64,000 bases of DNA, from positions 14,082,265 through 14,146,264 of the forward strand of contig NC_079902.1 of the NCBI RefSeq assembly GCF_024868665.1, given 5' to 3'. Source of the DNA: Triplophysa rosa. Lineage: Eukaryota; Chordata; Actinopteri; Cypriniformes; Nemacheilidae. The notes beneath the pieces were generated by a model. It was not told where the DNA came from, searched no databases, and saw nothing but the letters and a program-made list of their open reading frames with translations. Position numbers and translations under genes: made by a program. Of the stretch, positions 13,601 through 25,022 are shown piece by piece. Position 1 is the first letter of the stretch, and each line of letters opens with the position of its first letter.

Positions 13601-16600
13601 GTCAAAGCCGAGAAAGCGGGGGTAACTCAAGCCCGTTTCTAAAGGAGAGGTAACTTAGAGTCAGTACCCATAGTAACTTACTCTGTGAACCTAACCTGGT
13701 CGGGAGCAGGTTTTCTTTGGTAAACCCAGAGTTTATTTCAATCTCATCCCCCTTTTAAAGAGCAAGTGGTGTAACTCATTCATTAATTCATTAATACAGT
13801 CATTCATGGCACACATTTTGATCACACAGAGACCATCTCAGTGACTTATACTGTATAGCATATGTGCTTTTATAAAGGATTCATGCTTAATGAATCCTTA
13901 ATGAATGAAGAGGCTGCATTAATTCATTGGAATATACTTTGATTTCAGAAGAGCAATTTAGGACCCGAGTGGAATTTTGTCATTTCCCTGTGCATTTTTA
14001 TTAAAACTGTACCGTTTTTCTTTACAGTGAATTAGATATATCAAAATATATCTCATCCATCCTTACATCAATAACATCAGCCACCGTACGTGTATTACTA
14101 CATCAGAGCATAATTTTCTATGGACGATGAGAAATTACTTAAATAAAGTGCACGAATAAAGAAATTAATAAATACAGACATACATGCAGAAATGAAGCGA
14201 TAAAATAAACAAGTAATTTTGACGTGCAGCCAATCCAACTGAAATCTGCTAATTTTGCAAAAGAGTCTGACGCCCTACTGGTGTCCTATACACCATGACG
14301 TCTCATTTGAGTAACTAGAGCACTCATGGCGAGTGAGAACATACAATTTTTTTATTATTTCTGTTTTATTTCTGTTGTTTCATTCATTTAATGATTAATT
14401 TGTTTGTTTATTGCTACATTTATCAATTTATTAATTTAAACTTAAGTCATTTTCAGGACATCAGTAACTGTATGCAGTGGAAAGTGTGCCTCACTCTCAA
14501 GTGCTTTCTGCCGCCATGTTGCTTTTTTTGGTGCCGTTGCCATGGTGAATCGTAATATCGGAGCTCCATTGATAATGGCTTTTTATAGTCGTGGTGCACG
14601 CGCTTAACCCAGGGTAAGCCTACCCAGAGTAAATTGAACTAACTCAAATCAGCTGTTCTGAAAACAAAAACTCAACGTTTCTAATTTCTAAGTAAACCAA
14701 CTCTGAGTTCAAGGTTTAACCTAGAGTTGGTTGAACCTCCTTATTGAAACGGGCCCCAGGGGGTATTCCAGAAAGCTGGTTATGTGACATACCTGAGTAA
14801 GTTTAAGGGTTAGTTAGCTGATAACCTCAAGTTTCGGTTCCAAAAACAGAGATAACTTTCAGGGTATGTAAGTAACCATAGCAACTCACTCTCTGAAGAT
14901 AACCTGGGATTGTCTGCACATGCGTGCGCTTTTTACGTAACCTATAATATATTATAATTTTACTGTATTACTATAATTACATTTCCAGTCACACCCATTG
15001 CGATTGAGCATTTACAACTGATTTTCTGCTAATTTTATGATTTGTAACCTTTTTAAAATAAATTAATAAATTTAAGGCTTTGTGTTTACATTGACTGTAC
15101 ATACTTTTAATTAGGTTTATTATTAAATCTCCAAATATGATTGGATGCATAAATAGTATGCACATCTTACAATTCTTGTAACTTCAGAACAATTTATTAA
15201 GAATTTGCATCTCATTACTCTTCCCCACTAACTATATCATATTTGACGCATCTAAGGGCAGTTGTGGTGTAATGGTTAGAGGGATATACTTATAACCCAA
15301 AGGTTGCACGTTTGATTCCCAGTCTGGCAGGCCTGATTCCCAGGATAAGTTTAATTATAGGTTATCACCTATGGCATAGTGTTTACAGATTTAATGTCCC
15401 TTTATAACTTTAATTCAGATACAAAATAAATTAAATTAAATTAAAAGACTTCTAAGTGTTTTCATACTATCTGTATTTCTTAATAATGTTTTTCTGATCC
15501 TCAGCCTCCTCTACGGTATTGAAAGGCCTTACTCCAAATTACAATTTGTTATTTGTCTTTGAAGATAGGTCTTTTACACCTCATTTAACATTTGGAAAGC
15601 CATGGCTTTTTAGCAAACAAGAAAAAAAATGTATATGTATTTGAAAGGGATATATACTGTATTAGGCTACAATACATATAGTATATGTGACTGGGCCTAG
15701 TATTTTATCCTTTACCTCGGTCACAGCAGACCTTCAGCCTCTACTCCAACTTAATTATCATAGTGTACTGAAAAGCCTCACACAAGTTTTACCAAAATTA
15801 TGACAACTGTAGCAGCTTCTACAAAAAATTTTTTTTTAATTAATAAGACTACATCAGCAGTTGAATATAAAGCTGATACAATACAAAGTCAGTTTTCAGA
15901 AAACCAAATAAAGGTAGATTTTTTTAAAGAACATACAGGGAAGGAACAAAAAAGAGGCTTAATACTGCCTTTAAAATTAGAAATGTGATAAAATACATAC
16001 ACAACAATTTTGGTCAAATACCATGGTAGACATATTAAAATAACAGTTATAAACATCTAAAAAACTACACTTTATGTAACAAAGATAGCCATGATGAATA
16101 TATATTTTAAATATTTCAGTATAAAATAGAACATAAATTAATTATTTACTAAATATATAAATAGTTAAAATATAAGGCATTTAACATGAATTAAATATGA
16201 TTTTTATGGTTTTTAATCCCGCACCTCTGATTTATAACGTTGTTTTACAGTGAAAAACATTAAGCTTTTTCGGCCGTTTCCATGGTGACTCGTGAACTCT
16301 GTGATCCATTGACAATGTCTTCATGTTGTTTCTGTGAGCGCTCGTTAACTCTGGGCAAGCAAGGTTTGTGTTAATCAACCCAGAGTTCAGGGTTTAGCTG
16401 AAGGTAAATTAACCCTGCTTTCTGGAATCCCCCCAGTTGTTTCTTATCAAGGCTGAATTCTCATAACACAACTTTTTTTAAATATTGCAACTGTACAAAC
16501 TTTGTTAGATCTTCAGGTTACATTTTACAGTTTTGCAATTGGACAACATTCTTGCTCTGTTGGACTGAAACTGGTCCAGTGTCAATTTTTATGTAAATAC

Positions 16601-18431
16601 AGTCTCTTGCAAGAGAGTGGTTACAGCCACTGTTACAGAGGTCCCAAATTAAACCCCTTTCAAGCAACAGTAATCCCTTAACACAAGCATTGAAAAATCC
16701 ACATTTTTGTTAAATGTGTTCAGACTAAAATTTCTGCTACAAAGCACTGCAGAGAGTCTAGTGTTCATCTGCATGAGTATAATCGGTTGTGAAAGTGTAA
16801 CTGAATTTATTGTTAGTGTGAATCTTGCGGTATAACCCTGAGTCTAAAGATCTGGAACATTGATTCTATTTTCCGCCTGCCTGGGTCTATTGTGTTTGCT
16901 GTGTCCTGGCGGTTAGGGGGCTACCGGCCCGTTTGTAAAGAAAAAGACAATATTGAGAGAATGTGATGACCCTTAACGTCCATATAGAGTCAGGCCAAGA
17001 ATAATGACTCATGAGGTCTTTGATATACAGCAGGGGACATGCCAACATACACGGACTTTTGACCGTCTGAAACACACACTTACCGTCTCATGAAAAACTT
17101 AAAGGTTATGAAGGGCAAATGTGAAAGTGATTCAAAAGGTAAAAAGCAGACAAAGGCTATACTTATTCAAGTATGCTTTCAACCTCCAACACAGTGCCAA
17201 ATTAATTTCCAGTTTTCTTATGCCAAACACTTGATCTTCCATTGTTTGGACACACGGTTATTCCACCCCAAAGTCACACCTTCAGTCAAAGTTGCTAATT
17301 TTAAAATTACACACACATTTAATGACATAATATATGATTTACAAATTTAAACGGCAGTAATTATTTTTCATTTCCTGTTCCATCCTTATTCATTCTACAA
17401 GTTAATAGCATTTACACAAGGGTTTATGAAATCTTAATTGTGTGCTTTGTCTAGTGAATACATTGATAAACTTTGCTCTGGTTAGATACTAAAAATATTC
17501 AAGGACGTTTCATTTAATCTGTAACGCGCACGTCACAACATCAATAATTTTACAATCTATCCGTGGTCACAAACCACATAGAAAAATAGAAAAGATAAGG
17601 ACATCTAAAAAAGAACAGTGGTTGCACAGAGACTGGTGTTTTTGTTTTAAACTTTTGTTTAATTAAGTGTTCAATTATTAATTAGAATACAAGATTTATT
17701 TCTCTCTAACGCTCCCATTTCACAATTAAGTTTATCGTAATCTTTCCAACACACCCCTTAGGAAAAAGAACCATACTGTAGTTTTATTATAGTGAAAGTG
17801 AAGTAACAATGTTTTTTGGTTGATTGCTTACCATTTGTATAACCATAATTTCACTACCAAGGTTAAACTGTGGTTGCTCCAGTAAAATCACGGTCAATTT
17901 GTGGTTTTACTTGAAACAAAAAAACGAATTACTACAGTTAAATCATGGATAATTCTCCATCTACATCTCATGTTGTTTCTGTTTATTATACTTACAGGAG
18001 ACACAATGTTCATTGTGCTACGCAAGCAGAAGCTAATCTTCCTGCATTGGTATCACCACATCACAGTATTGCTGTATTCCTGGTACTCCTACAAGGACAT
18101 GGTAGCCGGCGGTGGTTGGTTCATGACCATGAATTACCTGGTTCATGCCGTTATGTATTCTTACTTTGCTCTGAGGGCCGCCGGCTTCAAAATCTCCCGC
18201 AAGTTTGCCATGTTCATCACTCTGACGCAGATTACTCAGATGGTGATGGGTTGCGTGGTCAACTACCTGGTGTATTCGTGGATGCAGCAAGGCCAAGAGT
18301 GTCCTTCGCATGTGCAGAACATTGTGTGGTCATCCCTCATGTACCTCAGCTACTTTGTGCTCTTCTGTCAGTTCTTCTTAGAAGCCTACGTCACCAAGAC
18401 CAAATCCAAAGCAGCCAGGAAAAGCCAATAA
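1683..18431 (+). CDS. elovl6: ELOVL fatty acid elongase 6, complete, 4 coding exons
   Basis: Coding exons are 1683-1765, 10318-10449, 12748-12899 and 17998-18431; all junctions are GT-AG, phases agree, and the sum is 801 nt (266 aa plus stop), the usual vertebrate length. The protein begins [15 protein letters not shown] and reads on into [13 protein letters not shown] across intron 1. Exon 4 carries the elongase histidine box HWYHH (about residues 139-143) and the hydrophobic, multi-spanning C-terminal half, ending in a lysine-rich tail (KSKAARKSQ) that could serve as an ER-retention signal. Known family role: the condensing enzyme (3-ketoacyl-CoA synthase) of the ER elongation cycle, extending C12-C16 acyl-CoAs to C18. 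The start is the first ATG of the exon with family-like N-terminal sequence; an earlier in-frame start cannot be excluded. Intron 1 is 8.55 kb and intron 3 is 5.1 kb, both repeat-rich. egf lies convergent on the right. Confidence 0.97.
2540..2760. promoter_or_regulatory. CCAAT-box pair with GC-rich and SRE-like motifs in elovl6 intron 1
   Basis: About 0.9 kb after exon 1, a locally CpG-bearing stretch contains two CCAAT motifs about 44 bp apart (GACCAATGGGAGGCGG near 2633 and GACCAATCACG near 2677). Further on is ATCACCCTG near 2735, resembling a sterol response element. NF-Y plus SRE arrangements are known in lipogenic promoters, and ELOVL6 is an SREBP-1 target in mammals. Function here is inference: it could be an alternative promoter, an intronic enhancer, or part of an old repeat. 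Confidence 0.25.
2944..2970. repeat. short CACG/CA simple repeat
   Basis: Alternating CGCACGCACGCACGCACACACG-type simple sequence, about 27 bp, in elovl6 intron 1. It is a plain microsatellite with no further feature. Confidence 0.8.
4081..4564. mobile_element. MITE with ~130-bp inverted arms
   Basis: The left arm (4081-4212) and right arm (4439-4564) are reverse complements over about 130 bp with few mismatches. Both contain the GTTCA/TGAAC 'facing-in' end, CAACTTTGTGTGATTTTT and the GACATCCGAGAG inner boundary. The ends resemble the cyprinid 'TTAAAG...GTTCACCC' MITE family found elsewhere in the window, but the arm body is different. There is no coding capacity; the two overlapping open frames in this stretch are by-products. 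It sits in elovl6 intron 1. Confidence 0.8.
5338..5438. mobile_element. ~100-bp mini-hAT-like element
   Basis: Ends read CAGGGCTCCAGACTAA on the left and CAGTCTGGAGCCCTG on the right, forming terminal inverted repeats about 15 bp long. A CAGCTCA copy flanks both sides (with overlap into the ends on the left), compatible with an 8-bp hAT-type target duplication with ambiguity. It is very short and non-coding. Confidence 0.55.
5695..5921. mobile_element. MITE with 'AAAATAAAGGTGC' inverted ends
   Basis: The left end is TGCACTCTTGAAAATAAAGG and the right end is its near reverse complement (CCTTTATTTTTAAGAGTGTG). The interior has repeated GGTTCTTTGTGGA and AAAAGGTTCTT motifs typical of a common teleost MITE. 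It is about 227 bp with no coding capacity. A degraded relative lies at 48760-48885. Confidence 0.75.
5922..9988. other. elovl6 intron 1 interior, nothing recognised
   Basis: About 4 kb of A+T-rich intron. The open frames present lack any family resemblance and are broken by stops in all contexts tried. I see no RNA gene and no clear inverted repeat here. Confidence 0.45.
9991..10041 (-). repeat. degenerate SINE body fragment
   Basis: TGATGCATTTAGCAGAAGCT followed by TTTATCTAAACCAACTTGA is a decayed copy of the teleost SINE body that is intact at 20411-20460 (ATGCATTTGGCAGACGCTTT). Only about 50 bp remain. Confidence 0.6.
11260..11640. repeat. composite dispersed repeat in elovl6 intron 2
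   Basis: Contains a GGTTAGGTTTAGGGTTGGGG-type tract and a 13-bp inverted repeat, TATAGAGGGTATG near 11512 and CATACCCTCTATA near 11605, around GACGTCACTTTC. The GACGTCAC and CCGCCATATTGG motifs look like those of common cyprinid DNA elements, including the unit near 51355. Boundaries are uncertain. Confidence 0.35.
11875..12333. mobile_element. hAT-type non-autonomous element (TAGGGATGTAACG ends)
   Basis: Begins TAGGGATGTAACGATTCAC and ends GTGAATCGTTACATCCCTA, exact inverted termini of about 18 bp. The interior has paired AATCG/CGATT motifs. No transposase frame remains. The flanking 8 bp do not form a clean duplication, so an old insertion or imprecise ends are likely. It lies in elovl6 intron 2, about 0.4 kb from exon 3. 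Confidence 0.8.
13100..13450. mobile_element. dispersed MITE, copy 1
   Basis: Shares a long, gapped similarity with 59757-60141: both contain TTGCAACCAA, CGCTTCTTTGC or GCTTCTTTGCC, GAAGGAGATAA, GGGCTACTGTAGAAAC, TGTAAGGGGACC and TTTCTGTCAATAGAT. The left end (TTAAAGGCCCAGTGT) and the right end of the second copy are inverted relatives, so a terminal-inverted-repeat element is likely. Non-coding. Confidence 0.7.
13505..14756. mobile_element. Harbinger-like non-autonomous element 1
   Basis: The left terminus GGGTCCGTTTCAGAAAGGAG and the right terminus (reverse complement GGGCCCGTTTCAATAAGGAG) form an inverted repeat of about 25 bp. A CAG triplet lies immediately outside each end (13502-13504 and 14757-14759), fitting the 3-bp duplications of Harbinger-type elements. 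Subterminal AACCCAGAG/CTCTGGGTT motifs recur. I see no transposase frame. It lies in elovl6 intron 3 and abuts a second, related element. Confidence 0.7.
14760..16433. mobile_element. Harbinger-like non-autonomous element 2
   Basis: The left terminus GGGGTATTCCAGAAAGCTGG and the right terminus (reverse complement GGGGATTCCAGAAAGCAGGG) form inverted repeats. CAG triplets flank it at 14757-14759 and 16434-16436. Internal sequence near 16274 (TTTCCATGGTGAC) resembles a block in element 1 near 14536, so the two are related. A tRNA-like SINE lies inside at 15255-15345. Confidence 0.65.
15255..15345 (+). repeat. tRNA-derived SINE head
   Basis: GTGGTGTAATGGTTAGAGG matches an RNA polymerase III A box, and GGTTGCACGTTTGATTCCC matches a B box, spaced as in a tRNA. 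The piece does not fold as a full tRNA with a proper acceptor stem and lies within a transposon, so I call it a SINE or tRNA relic, not a functional tRNA gene. Confidence 0.6.
16434..17997. other. rest of elovl6 intron 3, nothing recognised
   Basis: A+T-rich intron leading to the exon 4 acceptor at 17996-17997. Open frames at 16887-17075 and 17090-17350 have no family resemblance. Confidence 0.45.
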
Positions 18432-20330
18432 AGCAAAAGATTAAATTAATAACATAATCAACAAGAGGTGGGGAAGAATAGAAAAGTGGACCAATGAATA
18501 AGAGTCTTTATTGTTAGGGCTTTACTGTTATGAACTTGAAGGAAGTGAAGACAATGAGGGTCTACTTTTAAGGCTGGTGTATAATGAACTACTAAAGTAT
18601 AGAGTTTAACCTCCCCGCCACTAGGGGAGCTCTATTGATCTGCACTGAGAAGTCATTATGATATGATATCAGTTCAACAAAAATGTGTCTTTTTTGTGAT
18701 GTTTATGTGCCCAATCCTATGTATTTAAAAAAAGATGTGTAGAGATAAAAAGGGTGAATACATTTTAACAGAATTAAGGAGGAGAAGTTGAAATGAAATG
18801 AAGGACATTTTGAAGAAAAAAAATCATTTTAAATTCAGAGGAAGTTATATGAATCGAATTGTGTGATAATGTCTACAAATTGTCTAAACATTAAATGTTA
18901 CCGTTCCATTTTTTATTGAATAGATACTAGAGCGTGTACGGTAGTTTTGTACGAAAGCCATGTTAAATGGATGACTGGTCCATCTTGAGCAAGAAATGCC
19001 ACAGTGTGTTCCGTGTTCAGCATCGCAGCACCAAAATTCTCTCAGGTCTTCACGTTTTCCATATGATGTGCATATCATTTTAGAAAAAAACTAAAAGGGC
19101 AAAATAGTCAACGTAGTTAAATAGGCTTGAAATGTTAACACTATAAAATATGCTTTCATTGAAACAGCAGCCACACAAGTATACAAAAGGGAAAAAAGAC
19201 CAATGAAGGTCAATATTGAGAGGACATTCAGGCCAAGTGATCATCAGAGCACCTCGAGTGTTCTGTGAAATATGAATCATTGGGACTCTCAATGCGCCAT
19301 GCTGAGTTCTGGGCCTGGCCTTCTTCCGATGGCTTTAGGTCATTATTACCTTCATCTAGTCCAAAGACCAACATCGTAGAGTCTAGCCAAAATGAACACG
19401 AAATGCAACATGTCTATATTTGCTGTATCAAATCTAAACAACCTGTCACTGGTGTCCATTGTGCTCTTGTGCATTCGCACTGTATACATGTAAAGCATCT
19501 ATAGAAATTTTAACAAAGAGCCAAAAGTGCTAAAATAATGATGTGTCTGTTTTTATTTGTATAAATTTTACAACAACAAAAAAAAGTTTCATTACTTCTT
19601 ACACCGAGAGAAGCATGCAATATTTCTGGTACATATTTTGCTCATGACTCTGCAGGAAGTGCATGTGAACTGTCAGTCTTGCTGTGAACAGGCTCAGCAG
19701 CATGCCAAATGGAAGCACTATCACCTCACTAACACTGACATAAGGCATACGTTAAGACTGTCCTTGTTTCTAAAGCCACACTAAGCGGTGGGGTGTGCAT
19801 GCCTGAAGGGGTGGGGTTGTGAATGTGTGCTCGAGTAAGTGTGACAGAAATGCTTCTATGAGACATTTCAAGCCTTTTGGAAATCTATTGAAAGTATGAT
19901 TAAATGGACATTTGGAGCACAAGTCACACCCTCTGGAAATCTCAATAGTCACTTAAAGATGATCATTTATAACATATTGTATTGAATTAAGTGACTTTTC
20001 ACATACAACCATGTTCAGATCCTTAGCTTAAGTCTATAGGGGTTCTACGCGTTAATGGACATAACAGACATGAATAACTATAAAGCATGTTTTATAAAAC
20101 CAGTTTTGTAGAACACTCTATTTACAGAGACTAACCTCAAAACAGCAAGTGTTAATAGTGATAAATAGGCATATTTGGCATTAGGATTGCCTTCTATCTT
20201 ATAAGTGCTTTTAGCAGTGTTAAACATAACAAAATCAATTCTACACCTTAACATAAACAGACAGCATCATATTTATGGATAAACAACTGATCCCATTTAG
20301 ACAAAAACTGAGACTAAAACATTTTAAACA
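18432..20330 (+). other. elovl6 3' UTR and following flank
   Basis: The 3' UTR begins at 18432. No strong AATAAA is placed just after the stop; ATTAAA near 18890 is a possible weak signal. Mammalian ELOVL6 has a multi-kilobase 3' UTR, so much of this stretch may be transcribed. No other gene is visible. Confidence 0.4.
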
Positions 20331-21084
20331 TTAAAGGGATACTCCACCCCAAAATTAAACGGTAGTTAAAGGTGCCCTAGAACTTTTGCTTTACTAAATT
20401 CTTCAATGTATATTTACATTTATGCATTTGGCAGACGCTTTTATCCAAAGCGACTTACATTGCATTATCCTATACGTTTGTTTCTAGAACCCACGACCTT
20501 GGCGTTGTTAGCGCCATGCTCTTACCACTGAGCTACAGGAAAGTATATCATTTCACAAGTTAGCCTTAGCAAATAAATAAAGTGGGATGAATGAATGGTA
20601 TGCGTATTTGGCGTGCTGTCAGGGGAGAGGTCCCCGAAATCAGTATTTTCCCAAACCTAAAGTGCTCCCCCCGTTATACGGAGGTAGAAACAGGATGATG
20701 GTGATGAGTCCGGATGCTGCAAAAATGTAGAGAGAATGAAGGTAAGGAGGTTTAGCTATTTATAGAGCTTGCTCTTGAGCTGATAGGGCGGGTGCCAGGT
20801 GAAGTTATTGATGATGATGGATTGGCCGTGTAGATTAGTGCACGTGCTCCTCCTGGCCTTTCTTAATAAAACATAATTTGTGTTCAACAGAACAAACAAA
20901 AATGATACAATAATTGTTCCTACTATGATAGTCAATGATGTCCCAGAAATGTCAGTTGCTAACATTTTCCAAAATATCTTTCTTTGTGTTCAACAGAACA
21001 AAGACATTTATACAGGTTTGGAAGAACTTGGGGGGGGGTTAATTCATGACAGAATTTTCATTTTTGTGTGGATTATCCCTTTAA
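20331..21084. mobile_element. 'GGGATA...CACCC' MITE split by a nested SINE
   Basis: The left end ATTAAAGGGATACTCCACCC is at 20331 and the matching inverted right end TTTTTGTGTGGATTATCCCT is at 21055-21080. Internal CAACAGAACAAA and CAAAATATCTTTCTTTGTGT blocks are shared with the copies at 21651, 42247 and 44866. A SINE (20408-20541) and other repeat sequence separate the left end from the body. Confidence 0.65.
20408..20541 (-). repeat. tRNA-derived SINE, minus strand
   Basis: On the minus strand the head reads TCCTGTAGCTCAGTGGTAAG (A box), then AAGGTCGTGGGTTCTAGAA (B box). The widely shared teleost SINE body follows, whose plus-strand form is ATGCATTTGGCAGACGCTTT then TATCCAAAGCGACTTACAT. 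It is a complete short copy inside an older MITE. Confidence 0.8.
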
Positions 21085-21650
21085 GTAACCAACACAGATA
21101 TAAAGATAAATCTAGTAAACTAAGATGATTGTATAACTAATTTCGACTGTAACAGCATAATGTTCAGCAAGTCAACTCGCTGAAACAGAACAGAATTTGT
21201 TAATCACTGCCCTTTCTACACTTTCGGAATGTTGTTTCGGTATGTTGATGTTCACATGAATGATCAGGAATGACTTCACAAATGTATAGTTTAACTCTTT
21301 TGTGAATCCAGTCATACCAATCGCTCCAAAGACAAGAAAAACTGGCGAGAAAGAAAAACAGTAGCTGTTATGATGAAAGTTCAACCCTGCAGGATTGTTT
21401 AAATCACGCTCATTCAGCCTGTCAATGGCTACGAGAAACCAAAATGACACTTACTCTTTTGTACTCAATGATTCCAGTGATTTAAAGTACTCCACACCAG
21501 ACAAGCTGTACAAACAACGTGGGACCTAGATTTTATGCTGAGGCCCAGACCAAGTATAACTACAGCCAACACAGAATCCACACGAATACAGTCAGGATTC
21601 ACAAAATAACTTCTGTGTCCATATTTCACCCCATCACGGTTCAATGTGTT

Positions 21651-22134
21651 ACTTAAAGGGATACTTCACCCAAAAATGAAAATTCTGTCATCATTTACTA
21701 ACCTTCGAGTTGTTCCAAATCTGTATACATTTCTTTGTTCTGATGAACACAGAGAAAGATATTTGGAATAATGCTTATAACCAGACAGAATCCCCCCCTC
21801 CCCATTGACTACCATAGTAGGAAAAAATATGATGGTAGTCAAAAGTGCCCCAGAACGGTTTGCTGTCCTGCATTCTTCAAAATGTCTTCTTTTGTGTTCA
21901 ACAGAACAAAAAATGATTAAGTATTTTTTTCCAACTATGGGAGTCAATGGGGGCAAAATCTGTTAGGTTATAAGCATTCTTACAAATATCTTTCTGAATG
22001 GAATGGGGGGGACCCATTCCAGGGCGCCCTGCCATTCACGAAGAAGAGAGAACCTTTCCCTGGAACCCGCGCCATGCCGTCGCAGCCTATCTCATGTTTT
22101 TATTTTTTATTTTTGGGTGAACTATTACTTTAAG
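21651..22134. mobile_element. 'GGGATAGTTCACCC'-family MITE, 484 bp
   Basis: Starts ACTTAAAGGGATACTTCACC and ends TTTTGGGTGAACTATTACTT. The interior has inverted GATATTTGGAA and CAGAACAAA blocks and the ACTACCATAGTAGGAAAAA motif shared by other copies. A GC-richer segment at about 22010-22080 interrupts the right arm. The open frame at 21666-21956 on the minus strand lies within it and is not a gene. Confidence 0.75.
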
Positions 22135-23739
22135 ATCAACTATTACTTTAAGTGTGTGATTGATTTACTATTTTCCACATAAAATCAGCCTACATAATGT
22201 AATCAACATTATATAAAAATATAACCTTGTTATCAAAATCAAACTTTGATGCTCATCATTTCATAATTGGAGACTTTAGCCTGGTTACCACAGACTTGGA
22301 CACATATTGTTTGCAATTACTACATTTGGACTGTGACCTCAGGCATTTGCATGCCAATTTAATTTTAGGATGTGGTGCATTTATGCCAACTGAAAATGTT
22401 TCATACTTGTGTCATAGTCTGGTTCCAACTTCCAAGCGGAAGTATATTTCATAATCTTCTCATTACAGTCACACATAAAGCAATAAGCCTGATTTAAATT
22501 AAGCTTGATTTAAAAGTCTCAGCCCTATAAGGAGAATGCTACAAAAAGCATCAGGTCAGGCGAGACTCATAAAACGTCAGATATCATGCTGAAAGAGTCC
22601 ACACAATGTAGGCTACAGTAGGTAAATGTGAAATGGTTCTAATTTAGTGTTATTACGAGTTGTTTCACCACCAGACATGTGCATAATTCAGCAATAATGA
22701 ATGAACATACAACTCTACTCGAACAAAACATCACAGAAATTCTAATGGATTAAAAAACGGCATCTATTATCAAGGCAACAGAGCAAAACTCAAACATTCA
22801 GGTTTTACATGACCTAACAATTCAGGCATACAATATAGATTTATAAATTTGAGGTTCTCATTTCCACAGCTAGCATTTAGAAACTTTTGTGTATGTAACT
22901 TTTCACATTAACATCAGCAATAACAACAATTTTTGGAAACAAAGAACTATTTCAAAACTAGGAACGCCGATTTTGATAGACAAAGTAAATATGTGGTTAT
23001 AAGAATAATTACCTTTTTTTCAGACAGACAACAAGCATAACAAACTCTGTCACCAAAAAGCTTCAAACAGTCACAATTCAAAACAAACAGAACACAATGA
23101 TCTGTGGCCATGCCTGAAACTGGCCTGAACAACTTCTTAAACTGCAGGTTGAGTCACATAATTAAAGGCTTTTGGTGTGTGTAACACATGTTTCATATCC
23201 TACCTGTTCACATCATTCTCAGTGCTGCATGGGTGAGCCAGTTGCATATCCGCTGGTGTGTTACTTCCTTTTGCTATTTATCATCGCCCCCTACTGGACA
23301 GGTGACAGATACACAGGCTTTTTGTACTGTAAATGGTTAGCTCGCTCAAAAAATAATAAATCAATAAAAAATATCTATCCCTTTAATATATTTATTTACA
23401 GTTTCAAGTATTTTATTGGCAGTGTTATATGTATATTTTGCTTCCACAGAATGGTAGTTGTGAACGCACAGATAATCAAGTAAATGCTGGTTATGTTTGC
23501 ACAATGCAGTCTATAGGAAACTGCAGCATATTCAATATAAACATTTCAAGTGTTTTTATTTTTGTTGGTAGATACTTTAAGAAAGAAGCTCTAATCCAGG
23601 TTGCCAAGATAGTATAATCACAAGCATGCATGAAGCTTACTCACATTACACTTCTTAATCATTCAGGCCGCATCTTCACAACATAAATTGAATTTGCATT
23701 GAGCAATTTACAAGCTCAAATCCAACATGCACTTCTTCA
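22135..23739. other. intergenic, nothing recognised
   Basis: A+T-rich sequence between the convergent elovl6 and egf genes. No coding exon, RNA gene or clear inverted repeat is seen. Confidence 0.45.
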
Positions 23740-23970
23740 CACTGTAAAAAAAATCCGTAAAAAAACGGATAAAGTAGGCTACTGGCAGAAAATTACCAGT
23801 ACATTTTCCTTTATTTTACGGACATTTCCGTTAATGCTATGATGCAATTTAATGCAGTGCAAAATGTAAAATACAGGTAAAACAAATGTAAAAATGAATA
23901 CGGAAAATTCCTTCATATTAATAAAAAAACAGTATATTGTGTCCTATTTTTACGGATTTTTTTTAGAGTG
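23740..23970. mobile_element. MITE with 24-bp 'AAAATCCGTAAAAA' inverted ends
   Basis: The left end CACTGTAAAAAAAATCCGTA and the reverse complement of the right end CACTCTAAAAAAAATCCGTA agree at all but one position, continuing AAAA in both. The interior has further TTTTACGG/CCGTTA elements. It is 231 bp and non-coding. Confidence 0.75.
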
Positions 23971-25022
23971 CAGCGTCACCGGCCTACCACAGTTCTCCCC
24001 TTCTGTCTGACAGCTCTATTAGGGCACTGACAAGCGTTCCCGTCAATAAAATTGAGCCTTAAGCACATGTGCCTGTGCCCAAATTCGTGCATTATCTCTT
24101 GCGCTAAATCTACTCAAAGCCTAAAAAGCAGCGTGGCTCTGGGCAGGTCACAGGCCACAGTGGCTGTGCGCTGACCTGGAGGATCAGCAACAAAGCTTTT
24201 GAGTGGGCATCTAATGCCTTATTTAGTCCTCTCATCTGTGCACCTTTTGGAGTCTCCACAGACCAACTGCTTCCTGTCTGATGAGAGAGAAAAAGCAGGG
24301 GGGAAACGTTGAAAAGGAGGCCAACTGCAAACACCTTTGTTCACACATTTCCTCTTTATCGCCATCTTTCTCCTCCACTCACAGGTGGATTAGCTCTCTC
24401 ATCCTTTGATCCCCCCATTTTAATTCCCTACAGCTGAGAGAGGGAGCGTGGCCAGATTGTTTCAGATCCTGAATCACATTTCATCAGTTGGAAAAAGTGG
24501 AAAAGCGTGATTCCTTCCAGAACATACTGAAGTTAGTATAATAAGGAGCGATATGTTGATGTTTCTCATAATCTCCTCCAAGCGCTTTCTTGTCAGTGTG
24601 TAATATTGAGGCATCATGAGCTTCAAAAATGTAAGATGTGATGAAAACAAAAAACCCAGAGAGACACAATTCTATTCAACCCACCACACAGACAAAAGAA
24701 ATTACAGTAAATACAAGACTTTACTGGGAACAAATATGAAACAAATATGCCCTTTGCCTTTTGGTGTGTGTACCATGAAACACTAAAAGTGGCAAAATGC
24801 TGAGAGGTTAAAGACAACATGTCCACTCATTTTAGAGTCTCTTGGCTTTTGTATTATGAGAAATTGACGCAGGTCCAATTTCATCTTTATTACAGGCTCC
24901 ATTCTCCCCAGTTTGAAGTGCAACCCAGACTGCACTGCTCATCATATCAGACAGCAATATATAGATAAGTGGACCATCTCAAAAAATCAATAGATGTGGG
25001 CCAGTGATGGTAAAGAAAGAGA

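Noticed and set aside
15255..15345. tRNA gene
   Set aside because: A and B boxes are present but no proper acceptor stem is apparent and it is embedded in a transposon; treated as a SINE head.
17945..18457. 170-aa plus-strand open frame overlapping elovl6 exon 4
   Set aside because: An alternate frame of the elongase exon; the HWYHH-containing frame is the real one.
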